Origin: Nocardia huaxiensis
Lineage (GTDB): Bacteria; Actinomycetota; Actinomycetes; Mycobacteriales; Mycobacteriaceae
Reading direction: 5' to 3'
Assembly (NCBI RefSeq): GCF_013744875.1
Contig: NZ_CP059399.1
Location: 2,976,001-3,040,000 of the forward strand
DNA: 64,000 bases
The notes below the pieces were generated by a model, which did no database searches, was not told the DNA's origin, and saw nothing but the letters and a program-made list of their open reading frames with translations. Position numbers and translations under genes: made by a program. The first letter of the stretch is position 1; every line of letters begins with the position of its first letter. Shown in pieces: positions 27,888-36,360 of the stretch.

Positions 27888-29084
27888 TCACGAGTCCGAC
27901 GATGCGGGAGCGGATTCGCGCATCCTGCGCAGGTTCTCGGTGACCTCGGCCTCCCACGCCTCGTTGGCTTTGCTGGTGTCGACCTCGAATTCGAAGCGGC
28001 GCTGCGACTTCGGATCGATGTCGGCGACGTCGACGTAGAACTGCTCATACCAGCGGCGCAATTGGTAGATCGGGCCGTCGTCCTCGCAGAGCAGCGGATT
28101 CTCGATCTTGGACTTGTGCTTCCAGATCTCGACGTCCTGGAGGAATCCCGCACCGATGCCCTCGGTCATCTTGGCCGCCAGCCGGTCCGCCGCCTCGGCC
28201 GGTATCCCCGTGGGTTTCTCCAGGGTGATCCCGTACTGCAGGACGAAGGAGTCCTGTGTGACCGGGTAGTGGCAGTTGATCAGGACGCTGCGCACTTCGA
28301 ATCCGCCGTAGACATTGGTCAGCGGGTTGATCATGTACGACGGCCCGAAGTAGGACGCCTCCGAGGTCAGCAGGGTGTCCCCGCCGTACTTCGCCGCCGT
28401 GCCGATGTCCGGGCGGCCCTTGGTCGCCAGATACTGGGTGGCGACATGTCCTTCGAAGACGGTCTTGAAGTGGGTCGGGAAGGCGTAGTGGATGTAGAAG
28501 AAGTGCGCCATGTCCACGATGTTGTCGATGATCTCGCGGCAGTTGGAGCCCTCGATCAGGATCGACTTCCAGGTCCACGGCGTCCAGGCGGGGTTGTGCG
28601 TCGCGGTGGATTCACCGTTGTCGTCGCTGTACGGTCCCGCGATGTGGGGGATGGCCGCTTCGGGCGGCGGCGGATTGCCCTCGTGGTCGTGCCAGACGAA
28701 CAGCTGCCCATTGCGTTCCAGGGTGATCCAGGTGCGGGTGCGGGCCAGTGGCGGGACGCGGCGCGCGTAAGGGATGTCCTTGCATTTCCCGTCGCCGCCC
28801 CAGCGCCAGTCGTGGAACGGGCAGGCGACGTCATCGCCCTTGACCGTTCCCGTGGACAGGTCCCCGCCGAGATGCCGGCAGTAGGCGTCGAGCACCTGAA
28901 CCTCGCCGCGACTGTCCGCCCAGACGACCAGCTTGGTGCCGAAAGCCTTGACCGAGTGCGGTTTACCGTCGCGGAAGCTGTCGGCGAGGCCCAGGCAGTG
29001 CCAGCCTCTGGCGTACCGGGTGGGCATGGTGCCCACGTCGATCTCGCGGACCCGCCGGCCGCGGCCCGGGGGATTCGTCGCCAT
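27888..29084 (-). CDS. Rieske oxygenase, KshA-like
   Basis: The 398 residues carry a Rieske cluster Cys69-x-His71 ... Cys88-x2-His91 (YCRHLGGDL, CPFHDWRW) and a mononuclear iron site Asn188, Asp191, His194, His199 and Asp317 (NIVDMAHFFYIHY, GFLQDVEIW). These match the oxygenase of 3-ketosteroid 9alpha-hydroxylase, which opens ring B of steroids such as androstenedione with a KshB reductase. GGAG is well placed. A perfect match to the KstR consensus lies 20 bases upstream. The reductase gene is not in the window. Which ketosteroid it prefers cannot be read here. Confidence 0.9.
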   Translation of the reverse strand: MATNPPGRGRRVREIDVGTMPTRYARGWHCLGLADSFRDGKPHSVKAFGTKLVVWADSRGEVQVLDAYCRHLGGDLSTGTVKGDDVACPFHDWRWGGDGKCKDIPYARRVPPLARTRTWITLERNGQLFVWHDHEGNPPPPEAAIPHIAGPYSDDNGESTATHNPAWTPWTWKSILIEGSNCREIIDNIVDMAHFFYIHYAFPTHFKTVFEGHVATQYLATKGRPDIGTAAKYGGDTLLTSEASYFGPSYMINPLTNVYGGFEVRSVLINCHYPVTQDSFVLQYGITLEKPTGIPAEAADRLAAKMTEGIGAGFLQDVEIWKHKSKIENPLLCEDDGPIYQLRRWYEQFYVDVADIDPKSQRRFEFEVDTSKANEAWEAEVTENLRRMRESAPASSDS

Positions 29085-29103
29085 CGCTCGCTCCTCGAAG
29101 TGT

Positions 29104-29117
29104 TGAAACTGGTTTCA
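29104..29117. promoter_or_regulatory. KstR-like operator
   Basis: TGAAACTGGTTTCA fits the KstR consensus TnnAACnnGTTnnA exactly and is palindromic apart from its centre. It lies 20 bases before the KshA-like start and 176 before the HsaA-like start. KstR represses steroid genes until a CoA-thioester intermediate appears. Confidence 0.75.
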
Positions 29118-29156
29118 GAACTGTGTCAGCTTCTGGTACCGGTCGACGTCGGTGCA

Positions 29157-29172
29157 ATGGCCTAAAGGCCCT
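29157..29172 (+). promoter_or_regulatory. DosR-like box between KshA- and HsaA-like genes
   Basis: ATGGCCTAAAGGCCCT shares 12 of 16 bases with AGGGACTTTNGGCCCT. It is 40 bases from the KstR-like site and about 120 before the HsaA-like start. Weaker than the rafH box. Confidence 0.45.
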
Positions 29173-29292
29173 ATTTTTGAGTAGTTTTCTCCACTTTCGC
29201 GACGCTCCGGCATTTCGGATTCTCATCTGGAACACGTTCTATTTCTGGTGGGCGAAACGTCCGCCGGCCGACAGTCAGGAGCACCCCGCGAG

Positions 29293-30456
29293 ATGGCCCA
29301 GGAAATCATCGACCGCGTCGAGGCACTGCTGCCCGCTCTGCGTGAGCGCGCCCAGCACACCGAGGACCTGCGACGCATCCCGGAGGAATCCATCAAGGAT
29401 CTGCAGGAGGCCGGATTCTTCACGCTCATGCAGCCACGCCAATGGGGCGGCTGCGCGTCGGACCCGGTCGTCTTCTACGACACCGTCCGCACGATCGCGA
29501 GCGCGTGTGGTTCCACCGGATGGGTGGCCGGCATCCTCGGTATTCACAACTGGCATCTCGCGCTGTTCGATCAGCGTGCGCAACAGGATGTGTGGGGCCG
29601 GGATTCCGATGCGCGGATCGCCTCCTCGTACGCGCCGATGGGCGCGGGCGCGCGGGTCGACGGCGGATACCTGGTGAACGGTGCGTGGGCGTGGTCGTCC
29701 GGCTGTGCGCACGCGGACTGGGTGGTCGTCGGCGGGCCGGTGCTCGAGGGCGGCGAAGCGGTGGACTTCGGCAGCTTCCTCATACCGCGCGCCGACTATC
29801 GGATCGACGATGTGTGGAATGTGGTCGGCCTGCGCGGCACCGGGTCCAACACGATCATCGTCGACGATGTCTTCGTGCCCGGACACCGTTTCCTCGGTTT
29901 CGCGACCATGGGTGCGTCGAGGTCGCCCGGACTGGAGCGCAATACCGATCCGGTCTACCGGATGCCCTGGGGCACAATCCATCCCACCACCATTTCCGCT
30001 CCGATCGTCGGCATGGCCTACGGTGCGCTGGCGGCGCACGTCGATCATCAGGGCACGCGGTTGCGAGCCGCCTACGCCGGTGAGCGCGCCAAGGACGATC
30101 CGTTCGGCAAGGTGCGGATCGCCGAGGCGGCCAGTGATATCGACGCCGCGTGGCGGCAGCTGTCCGGAAACGTCGCCGAGGAGTACGCGTACCTGGTGTC
30201 CGGCCGCAAGATGCCGTTCGACGTGCGGGCGCGCGCCCGCCGCGATCAGGTGCGCGCCACCGGCCGCGCCGTCGCCGCGATCGATCGCCTCTTCGAGGCC
30301 GCCGGCGCCACCGCGCTCGCGAACGAAACAGCGCTGCAACGATTCTGGCGCGACGCGCACGCCGGGCGGGTACACGCCGCCAATGATGCCGAGCGCGCCT
30401 ATCTCATGTACGGCAATCACGCCTTCGGGCTGCCCATCGGCGACACGATGGTGTGA
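29293..30456 (+). CDS. hsaA: Flavin-dependent oxygenase HsaA-like (acyl-CoA dehydrogenase fold)
   Basis: The 387 residues match HsaA, the oxygenase part of 3-HSA hydroxylase in steroid ring degradation, in nearly every segment: RAQHTEDLRRIPEESIKDL, GFFTLMQPRQWGG, CGSTGWVAGILGIHNWHLALFDQRAQ, SSYAPMGAGARVDGGYLVNG, VGLRGTGSNTIIVDDVFVP, WGTIHPTTISAPIVGMAYGA, FWRDAHAGRVHAANDAERAY. It needs reduced FMN from a partner reductase (HsaB), not seen here. ATG 29293 is preferred over GTG 29248. Divergent from the KshA-like gene with the KstR-like and DosR-like sites between. Confidence 0.92.
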   Translation: MAQEIIDRVEALLPALRERAQHTEDLRRIPEESIKDLQEAGFFTLMQPRQWGGCASDPVVFYDTVRTIASACGSTGWVAGILGIHNWHLALFDQRAQQDVWGRDSDARIASSYAPMGAGARVDGGYLVNGAWAWSSGCAHADWVVVGGPVLEGGEAVDFGSFLIPRADYRIDDVWNVVGLRGTGSNTIIVDDVFVPGHRFLGFATMGASRSPGLERNTDPVYRMPWGTIHPTTISAPIVGMAYGALAAHVDHQGTRLRAAYAGERAKDDPFGKVRIAEAASDIDAAWRQLSGNVAEEYAYLVSGRKMPFDVRARARRDQVRATGRAVAAIDRLFEAAGATALANETALQRFWRDAHAGRVHAANDAERAYLMYGNHAFGLPIGDTMV

Positions 30457-30465
30457 GCCGGATGC

Positions 30466-30493
30466 GGCCCGGCCCGGGATGCCGGGCCGGGCC
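30466..30493. terminator. Bidirectional terminator, 12-bp perfect stem
   Basis: GGCCCGGCCCGG (30466-30477) and CCGGGCCGGGCC (30482-30493) around a GATG loop, between the convergent hsaA-like gene and the ctaD pair. Confidence 0.88.
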
Positions 30494-30507
30494 GTGATCC
30501 CGGGTCG

Positions 30508-30693
30508 TCAGCGCGATGTCGCGGCGGTCGTGGCCGATCCGGGGTGTGACGCCGGTTCGATGCCGGCGTCGGAGCTCGCGAGGTGCATCAGGATCACCAT
30601 GCCGCCGATCAGTGCCAGCCCGGTCAGCAGGACCAGGAGCCCGTGCGGCACCTGCGGCACCCGGAAGGTCGAAAACTCGTGTGCGCGTGTCAT
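30508..30693 (-). CDS. Small one-helix membrane protein coupled to ctaD
   Basis: A 61-residue frame, ATG at 30693 overlapping the ctaD stop (ATGA). A hydrophobic stretch, [24 protein letters not shown], covers about residues 15-38, with a short soluble tail rich in Ser/Ala/Thr. The coupled start, single membrane helix and position directly after oxidase subunit I suggest a small accessory or fourth oxidase subunit. It is not recognisably CtaF. Easily missed because a long antisense-frame reading frame covers it. Confidence 0.7.
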   Translation of the reverse strand: MTRAHEFSTFRVPQVPHGLLVLLTGLALIGGMVILMHLASSDAGIEPASHPGSATTAATSR

Positions 30694-32429
30694 TTCGTCA
30701 CCGCGGGCCGGGTCTCGGACACCTCGTGGGACTTCGTGCCCCAGCCCACATGGGCCTCGGCACGCATGCGGTCGGTCATGTGGGGATGGTGCAGCTCGAA
30801 AGCCGGTCGCTCCGAACGGATTCGGGGTAGCTCGTAGAAGTTGTGGCGCGGCGGCGGGCAGGAGGTCGCCCACTCCAGGGAGTTGCCGCTGCCCCACGGG
30901 TCGTCCACGGTGACGACCTCGCCGTAGCGGTAGGACTTGAAGACGTTCCACAGGAACGGAATCATCGAGGCGCCCAGCAGGAACGATCCGGCGGTGGAGA
31001 TCTCGTTGAGCCTGGTGAAGCCGTCCGAGGGCAGGTAGTCGGCGTAGCGGCGCGGCATGCCTTCGTTGCCCAGCCAGTGCTGGGCCAGGAAGGTGAGGTG
31101 GAAGCCGAAGAAGGTGGTCCAGAAGTGCCACTTGCCCAGACGCTCGTCCATCAGGCGGCCGGTCATCTTCGGGAACCAGAAGTAGATGCCGGCGAAGGTC
31201 GCGAATACGACGGTGCCGAACAGGGTGTAGTGGAAGTGCGCCACCACGAAATAGGTGTCCGACAGGTGGAAGTCCAGTGGCGGGGCGGCCAGCACGACGC
31301 CGGACAGGCCACCGAACAGGAAGGTCACCAGGAAGCCGAGCGACCACAGCATCGGCGTCTCGAAGGTGAGCTGCCCGCGCCAGAGCGTGCCGATCCAATT
31401 GAAGAACTTCACGCCGGTGGGCACGGCGATGAGGAAGGTCATGAACGAGAAGTACGGCAGCAGAACGGCTCCCGTGGCGTACATGTGGTGCGCCCACACC
31501 GCGATGGACAGGGCCGCGATGCCCAGGGTCGCGTACACCATGCCGGTGTAGCCGAACAGCGGTTTGCGGCTGAACACGGGGAAGATCTCGGACACGATGC
31601 CGAAGAACGGCAGTGCGATCACGTACACCTCGGGATGCCCGAAGAACCAGAACAGATGCTGGAACAGCATGGTGCCGCCGCTGGCGGGATCGTAGATGTG
31701 CCCGCCCAGGTGCCGGTCGTAGTACAGCGCCAGCGCCGCCGCGGTGAGCAGCGGAAACACCAGTAGGACAAGAAAACTCGCGACGACGACGTTCCAGGTG
31801 AAGATGGGCAGCCGGAACATGGTCATGCCGGGGCAGCGCAGGCACACGACCGTGGTGAGCATATTGACCGCGCCGAGGATGGTGCCCAGGCCGGAGACGC
31901 CCACGCCCAGGATCCACATGTCCGCCCCGACGCCGGGCGAGTGGATCATGTCGCTTAGCGGCACGTACGCCGTCCACCCGAAATCGGCCGCGCCGCCGGG
32001 GGTGATGAAGCCCGCCGTCGCCAGGGTGGCCCCGAACAGGTACAGCCAGTAGCTGAGCGCGTTCAATCGCGGGAACGCCACGTCCGGTGCGCCGATCTGC
32101 AGGGGCAGCAGGATGTTCGCGAATCCGAAGATGATGGCGGTCGCGTAGAACAGCAGCATGATGGTGCCGTGCATGGTGAACAGCTGGTTGAACTGTTCCG
32201 GCGACAGGAACTGCATGCCGGGCCGGGCCAGCTCGCCGCGCATGAGCAGGGCCATCAGGCCCGCGATCATGAAGAACGACATGGAGGTCACCAGATACAT
32301 CTGCCCGAGCACCTTGGGGTCGGTGGTGGTGACCATCTTGTAGACGAACGAGCCTTTCGGCGCGGTCCGCACCGGATCGGCTCGTTTCGTCTGTAACCGC
32401 TGCTCGGGCTTCGGGGAGACCGCAGTCAC
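30690..32429 (-). CDS. ctaD: Cytochrome c oxidase subunit I (aa3-type)
   Basis: The 579-residue haem-copper oxidase core subunit. [13 protein letters not shown] holds a haem a ligand; [12 protein letters not shown] and WAHHMYATG hold the CuB histidines; [12 protein letters not shown] carries the other haem ligands. It reduces O2 to water at the membrane and pumps protons. Start GTG 32429 with GAGGAGG about 8 bases upstream. The usual partner genes ctaC, ctaE and qcrCAB are not adjacent, so this may be one of several ctaD paralogues, and the DosR-like repeats upstream suggest low-oxygen control (inference). Confidence 0.95.
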   Translation of the reverse strand: MTAVSPKPEQRLQTKRADPVRTAPKGSFVYKMVTTTDPKVLGQMYLVTSMSFFMIAGLMALLMRGELARPGMQFLSPEQFNQLFTMHGTIMLLFYATAIIFGFANILLPLQIGAPDVAFPRLNALSYWLYLFGATLATAGFITPGGAADFGWTAYVPLSDMIHSPGVGADMWILGVGVSGLGTILGAVNMLTTVVCLRCPGMTMFRLPIFTWNVVVASFLVLLVFPLLTAAALALYYDRHLGGHIYDPASGGTMLFQHLFWFFGHPEVYVIALPFFGIVSEIFPVFSRKPLFGYTGMVYATLGIAALSIAVWAHHMYATGAVLLPYFSFMTFLIAVPTGVKFFNWIGTLWRGQLTFETPMLWSLGFLVTFLFGGLSGVVLAAPPLDFHLSDTYFVVAHFHYTLFGTVVFATFAGIYFWFPKMTGRLMDERLGKWHFWTTFFGFHLTFLAQHWLGNEGMPRRYADYLPSDGFTRLNEISTAGSFLLGASMIPFLWNVFKSYRYGEVVTVDDPWGSGNSLEWATSCPPPRHNFYELPRIRSERPAFELHHPHMTDRMRAEAHVGWGTKSHEVSETRPAVTK

Positions 32430-32579
32430 CAGCCATCCTCCTCACTCGTCCGTCCGGAGCCCGCGCGTGGTTCCGGATCGCCTTGTCACACATGCCTTCT
32501 GGCAACGGCAAGGAAATCAACTACAGGCGGTAGGAGAACAGGGCTGCGGCGGGTGCGGTGACCTTCAGCCGTGGAATTG

Positions 32580-32671
32580 AGGACTTTTGTCCTGGGCGAC
32601 CAGGGTTTTCGATGCGGACCCGCGCGTTGCGCGACGCACCGGTCCCGGGACGCGGAGGACTTTGGTCCTCC
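32580..32671. promoter_or_regulatory. Two GGAC-TTTN-GTCC inverted repeats in the 302-base gap before ctaD
   Basis: AGGACTTTTGTCCT (32580-32593) and GGAGGACTTTGGTCCTCC (32654-32671) share the core GGACTTTnGTCC, which resembles DosR boxes. A perfect 10-base palindrome GTCCCGGGAC is at 32642-32651. They lie 150-240 bases before the ctaD start. The second could alternatively be a hairpin terminator. The rest of the gap 32430-32731 holds no gene I can support. Confidence 0.45.
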
Positions 32672-32711
32672 GATCTCGGGGCACCATGGCTCTCGCGGAG
32701 ATCGCGTCCGG

Positions 32712-32731
32712 CCCCGGCGCTGCCGCCGGGG
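32712..32731 (-). terminator. Hairpin directly after the ABC transporter operon
   Basis: CCCCGGCG and CGCCGGGG around a four-base loop, starting at the base after the stop of the substrate-binding protein gene. Confidence 0.75.
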
Positions 32732-33718
32732 TCAGGGGATGGTGATGAAGCCCTGGTCGGACATCCACTGGCGGGCCACCTGGGCGGGTTCGCGGCCGTC
32801 GACGTCCACCTGGCGGTTGAGACCGGTGATGGTCTCGTTGGTGAGGAGGCGGGAGATGGGGGTGAGGATGTCGATGATGCGGGGGTGGGCGGTGGCGAAA
32901 TCCTCGCGCATGACAAGGGCCGCATTGTATTTGGGGAAGAAGGAGAGGTCGTCCTCCAGGAGGCGGAGGTCGAGGGCGGGGATGCGGCCGTCGGTGGCGG
33001 CGACCGAGCCGAAGCGGCATTGGGTGGCGTCGGCGGTGGCCTGGTAGACGATGGCGTCCTGGACTATCTGCTTGGCTACCTTGCCGGTGTCTATGCCGTA
33101 TTTGCGGGCCAGGCCGGGGAAACCGTCTTGGCGGACACTGAATTCGGTGCCCACGCAGGTGGACGCGGCCGAGGGGTCGCTGTTCACGAGGGCGGCGTAC
33201 TGGGAGAGGGTGGTGACGCCGGTTTCGGCGGCGGTACGGGCGCTGGTCACCAGGGCGTAGGTGTTGTTCATGGGAGCCATTGCGGCCCAGACCATTCCGT
33301 GGGCGGAGCGGTCGGCGTCGCGGACGGCTTCGAACTGGGCCTGGGAGTCGGGGAGCGGGGTTTCGTTGCCCAGGTAGTTCATCCAGCCGGTGCCCGTGTA
33401 GTCGTAGGCGATGTCGACCTGACCGTGCAGCTGGGCGTCGCGCAGGCTGTTGGAGCCGGTGATATTGGTGAGGTCGCGGACCTCGGCGCCGGCGGCGGTG
33501 AGGGCGAACTCGATGAGGTAGCCGAGGATGCTCTGCTCGGTGAAGTCCTTGGAGCCGACGGTGATTCGGACTCCGTCCAGCGTGGGGTCGGGGCCGATGC
33601 TGCCGGGGGCGACGCGCAGGGGGACGGCGCTGCCCGCCTCCAGTCCGCAGGCGGAGGTCAGGAGCAGGCCGAGGAGGGCGGCGAACAGTGCTGTCCGGCA
33701 GCGCATTCGAGATCTCAC
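32732..33718 (-). CDS. Osmoprotectant ABC transporter, substrate-binding lipoprotein
   Basis: A signal with LLLTSAC lipobox-like site (Cys is the first mature residue), then the OpuCC/ProX type-II periplasmic fold: VRITVGSKDFTEQSILGYLIEFAL, TNITGSNSLRDAQLHGQVDIAYDYTGTGWM, and a C-terminal LNRQVDVDGREPAQVARQWMSDQGF. It would bind glycine betaine, choline or related compounds outside the membrane. GTG 33718 overlaps the permease stop (GTGA). Last gene of a four-gene overlapping operon. Confidence 0.9.
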   Translation of the reverse strand: MRSRMRCRTALFAALLGLLLTSACGLEAGSAVPLRVAPGSIGPDPTLDGVRITVGSKDFTEQSILGYLIEFALTAAGAEVRDLTNITGSNSLRDAQLHGQVDIAYDYTGTGWMNYLGNETPLPDSQAQFEAVRDADRSAHGMVWAAMAPMNNTYALVTSARTAAETGVTTLSQYAALVNSDPSAASTCVGTEFSVRQDGFPGLARKYGIDTGKVAKQIVQDAIVYQATADATQCRFGSVAATDGRIPALDLRLLEDDLSFFPKYNAALVMREDFATAHPRIIDILTPISRLLTNETITGLNRQVDVDGREPAQVARQWMSDQGFITIP

Positions 33719-34464
33719 CGCAGTCCTCTCGGGCCGAGGTAGCGTTCCGCCAGCGCGCCCAGCCAGTCGATCAGCAGGGCCAGCACGACGGCGAGCACCG
33801 CGCCCACCCACAGGGTCACGTTGTCGCGCAGCTTGTATCCGGTGTCGATGAGGATGCCGAGGCCGCCCGCGCTCACCAGGAAGGACAGGGTGGCGGTGCC
33901 GACCGCGAGCACCAGCGAGGTGCGCAGGCCCGCGAGGATGTAGGGGACGGCGAGCGGGAATTCGATGCGGCGCAGCACCGTGAGCGCCGACATGCCCTGT
34001 CCGCGACCGGCGTCCACGACCGCCGGATCGACCTGCTGGTAACCGAGAATGGTGTTGCGCAGCACCGGGAGCAGCGAGACGAGCACGATCGGCGCGACGC
34101 CGATCCAGAAGCCGGTGCGGCGGGTGATGAGATAGAACAGCACGATCAGGCCGATGGCGGGCGCGGCCGCCCCGACATTGGCCACTCCGACGAAAAGTGG
34201 TGCCAGCAGCCGGAATCGGCGACGTGTGAGCAGTGTGCCGAGCGGCACCGCGATGACGATGACAATGGCCACCACGGTGAGTGTGATGAACACATGCTGC
34301 CGCACCGCCGTGGTGATATTGCCGCCGGTGAGGCTGGCCTCCTGGGTGACGGTGAGATCGCGGGCGAAGGCCCATACCAGCACGCCCACCGCGAGCGCGA
34401 GCGCCAGCGCGGGCTGGGCGAGCAGGCGGATGCGTTCGGCGCGGTGTTCGGTCTGCGCGGTCAT
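33715..34464 (-). CDS. Osmoprotectant ABC transporter, permease
   Basis: The 249 residues have five to six hydrophobic segments and the EAA loop VDAGRGQGMSALTVLRRIEFPLAVPYILAGLR that docks on the ATPase. It belongs with OpuCB/OpuCD or ProW-type permeases. The ATG overlaps the ATPase stop by four bases and its own stop overlaps the binding-protein start. Confidence 0.92.
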   Translation of the reverse strand: MTAQTEHRAERIRLLAQPALALALAVGVLVWAFARDLTVTQEASLTGGNITTAVRQHVFITLTVVAIVIVIAVPLGTLLTRRRFRLLAPLFVGVANVGAAAPAIGLIVLFYLITRRTGFWIGVAPIVLVSLLPVLRNTILGYQQVDPAVVDAGRGQGMSALTVLRRIEFPLAVPYILAGLRTSLVLAVGTATLSFLVSAGGLGILIDTGYKLRDNVTLWVGAVLAVVLALLIDWLGALAERYLGPRGLR

Positions 34465-35645
34465 GCGGAGCCCTCGGCTGTCGCGTCGCCGGCGGCGGAA
34501 CCTGCCGCGGTGGAACGCATTCCCGACAGGTGCGAGACCAGCGTGTCGATGGTGATCAGGCCCGCGTAGACGCCCCGGCGGCCGGTGACGACCGCGTTCG
34601 CGGTGCTCTCCGCGAGCAGGGCGGACAGCGCCTCCTGGAGGGTGGAGCGGAGCGAAACGCCCTTGCCCACAGGGGTTCCCGCGTCGTGCAGTGAGGAGGC
34701 ATGGGCGAGCTGGGGGAGGGTGACCCAGCGCAGCGGGCGGCGCTCGTCGTCGAGGACGAGACCCCAGTCGGTGCCGTGGCCGGTGATCGCGGCGCGCAGT
34801 GAGTCCACCGGTTCGGTCTCCAGCGCGGTGGCGCACTCGACCAGGGTGACATCGGAAACCCTGGTCAGGGTGAGCTGTTTGAGCGCCGCGTCCGCGCCCG
34901 CGAAGCCCGCGACGGTCGCATCGGCGGGGGCGGCCAGGATCGCGGACGGGGTGTCGTATTGCAGGATGCGGGATCCCTTGCCCAGCACGGCGATTCGGTC
35001 ACCGAGTTTGACGGCCTCGTTGAAATCGTGGGTGACGAACACGATCGTCTTGCGCAATTCGGCTTGCAGCCGCAGCAATTCGTCCTGCAGCAGGCCGCGG
35101 GTGATCGGGTCGACCGCACCGAACGGTTCGTCCATGAGCAGGACCGGCGGGTCGGCGGCCAGCGCCCGCGCGACGCCGACCCGCTGCTGCTGACCGCCGG
35201 AGAGCTGGCGTGGATAGCGGTTGCGGAACGAATCGGGTTCCAGGCCGACCAGTTCCAGCATCTCGTCGATGCGGCCGGCGACCCGCTTGCGGTCCCAGCC
35301 GAGCAGGCCCGGCACCGTCGCGATGTTCTTCGCGACCGTGAGGTGCGGGAACAGCCCGGCCTGCTGAATGGAATAGCCGATCCCGCGCCGCAACCGATCG
35401 GGATTCACCGCCGATGTGTCCTGCCCGCCGATGGTGATGGTGCCCGAACTGGGCTCGATCAATCGGTTGATCATGCGCAGCGTGGTGGTCTTGCCGCAGC
35501 CGGAGGGGCCGACCAGCACCACGATCTCCCCGGCCGGAATGGTCATGGAGATCCCATCGACCGCCGGATCACGTTGCCGCGGATACGCTTTGGTGACCGA
35601 GTCGAGCACGATCCCGACCCCGGACGGTTCGGCGCCTTCAGTCAC
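34461..35645 (-). CDS. Osmoprotectant ABC transporter, ATPase with CBS pair
   Basis: Walker A GPSGCGKT at 46-53, Q-loop region, signature LSGGQQQRV at about 148-156 and Walker B PVLLMDEP ending at 174 make a complete nucleotide-binding domain. The C-terminal portion (about 240-380) is a CBS pair, as in OpuAA/OpuCA, where it senses ionic strength or c-di-AMP. 394 residues. Overlaps the upstream permease by 8 bases and the downstream one by 4, so the importer is made as a unit. Confidence 0.93.
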   Translation of the reverse strand: MTEGAEPSGVGIVLDSVTKAYPRQRDPAVDGISMTIPAGEIVVLVGPSGCGKTTTLRMINRLIEPSSGTITIGGQDTSAVNPDRLRRGIGYSIQQAGLFPHLTVAKNIATVPGLLGWDRKRVAGRIDEMLELVGLEPDSFRNRYPRQLSGGQQQRVGVARALAADPPVLLMDEPFGAVDPITRGLLQDELLRLQAELRKTIVFVTHDFNEAVKLGDRIAVLGKGSRILQYDTPSAILAAPADATVAGFAGADAALKQLTLTRVSDVTLVECATALETEPVDSLRAAITGHGTDWGLVLDDERRPLRWVTLPQLAHASSLHDAGTPVGKGVSLRSTLQEALSALLAESTANAVVTGRRGVYAGLITIDTLVSHLSGMRSTAAGSAAGDATAEGSA

Positions 35646-36333
35646 GGATACCCCCGGGAGTGGTGAGCCGGCCGACGAGTACGAGCACGGCGTCGAGCAG
35701 CAGAGCGAGCAGGATGATCAGCACCGTTCCGGTGAGGGCCTGCGGCAGGGCGGTCGGTGTGCCGAGCCGTTCGAGCCCGGAGAAGATGACATTGCCCAGC
35801 CCGGGACCTTTGGCATAGGCCGCGATCGCCAGAATCCCCATGATCAGCTGGGTGCTCACCCGCATCCCGGCGAGGATGGCGGGCCAGGCCAGCGGCAGTT
35901 CGATCCCCGCCAGCACCCGCATCCGGTTCATGCCCATGCCGCGCGCGGCATCGGTCACCGCCGGATCCACCGCCGTCAGCCCGACGATCGTATTGCGCAG
36001 AATCGGCAGCAGCGCGTAGAGCACCAGTGCCGTGATCGTCGGCGGAACACCAAGCCCGAGAACCGGAATCAGAATCCCCAGCAGCGCGAACGAAGGAATC
36101 GTCAAGATAATGCTGGCCGCCGCCGTAGCCGCGGCAGACCCCAGCGGACTGCGATGCACCAGCACCCCGATCACCACCGACGCGACCGCCGCGATCAGCA
36201 CCGCCTGCACCACCGCCGAAACATGCAGGTAGGAATCCGTCACCAGCTGCTGACGATGATCAACCACATAGTTCCACAACGTGTCCAGTGCCCTGCCCTC
36301 CCACTGGTCGTGCCGCAGTGAGCATATCGACAA
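35638..36333 (-). CDS. Osmoprotectant ABC transporter, first permease
   Basis: The 231 residues have about five to six helices and the EAA loop VTDAARGMGMNRMRVLAGIELPLAWPAILAGM. It is the first gene of the operon in transcription order (permease, ATPase, permease, binding protein). The listed ATG begins MSICSLRH; an alternative start further in, near TLWNYVV, is possible because GGGAGGG lies inside the first codons. No clear operator seen in the short gap before the kinase gene. Confidence 0.9.
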   Translation of the reverse strand: MSICSLRHDQWEGRALDTLWNYVVDHRQQLVTDSYLHVSAVVQAVLIAAVASVVIGVLVHRSPLGSAAATAAASIILTIPSFALLGILIPVLGLGVPPTITALVLYALLPILRNTIVGLTAVDPAVTDAARGMGMNRMRVLAGIELPLAWPAILAGMRVSTQLIMGILAIAAYAKGPGLGNVIFSGLERLGTPTALPQALTGTVLIILLALLLDAVLVLVGRLTTPGGIRD

Positions 36334-36360
36334 TCGCGTACCGACGGGCAGGTTCTGGAT

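Noticed and set aside
30508..32520. Long frame covering ctaD in another minus-strand frame
   Set aside because: Low-complexity Arg-rich; only its last 61 codons are a credible gene, listed separately.
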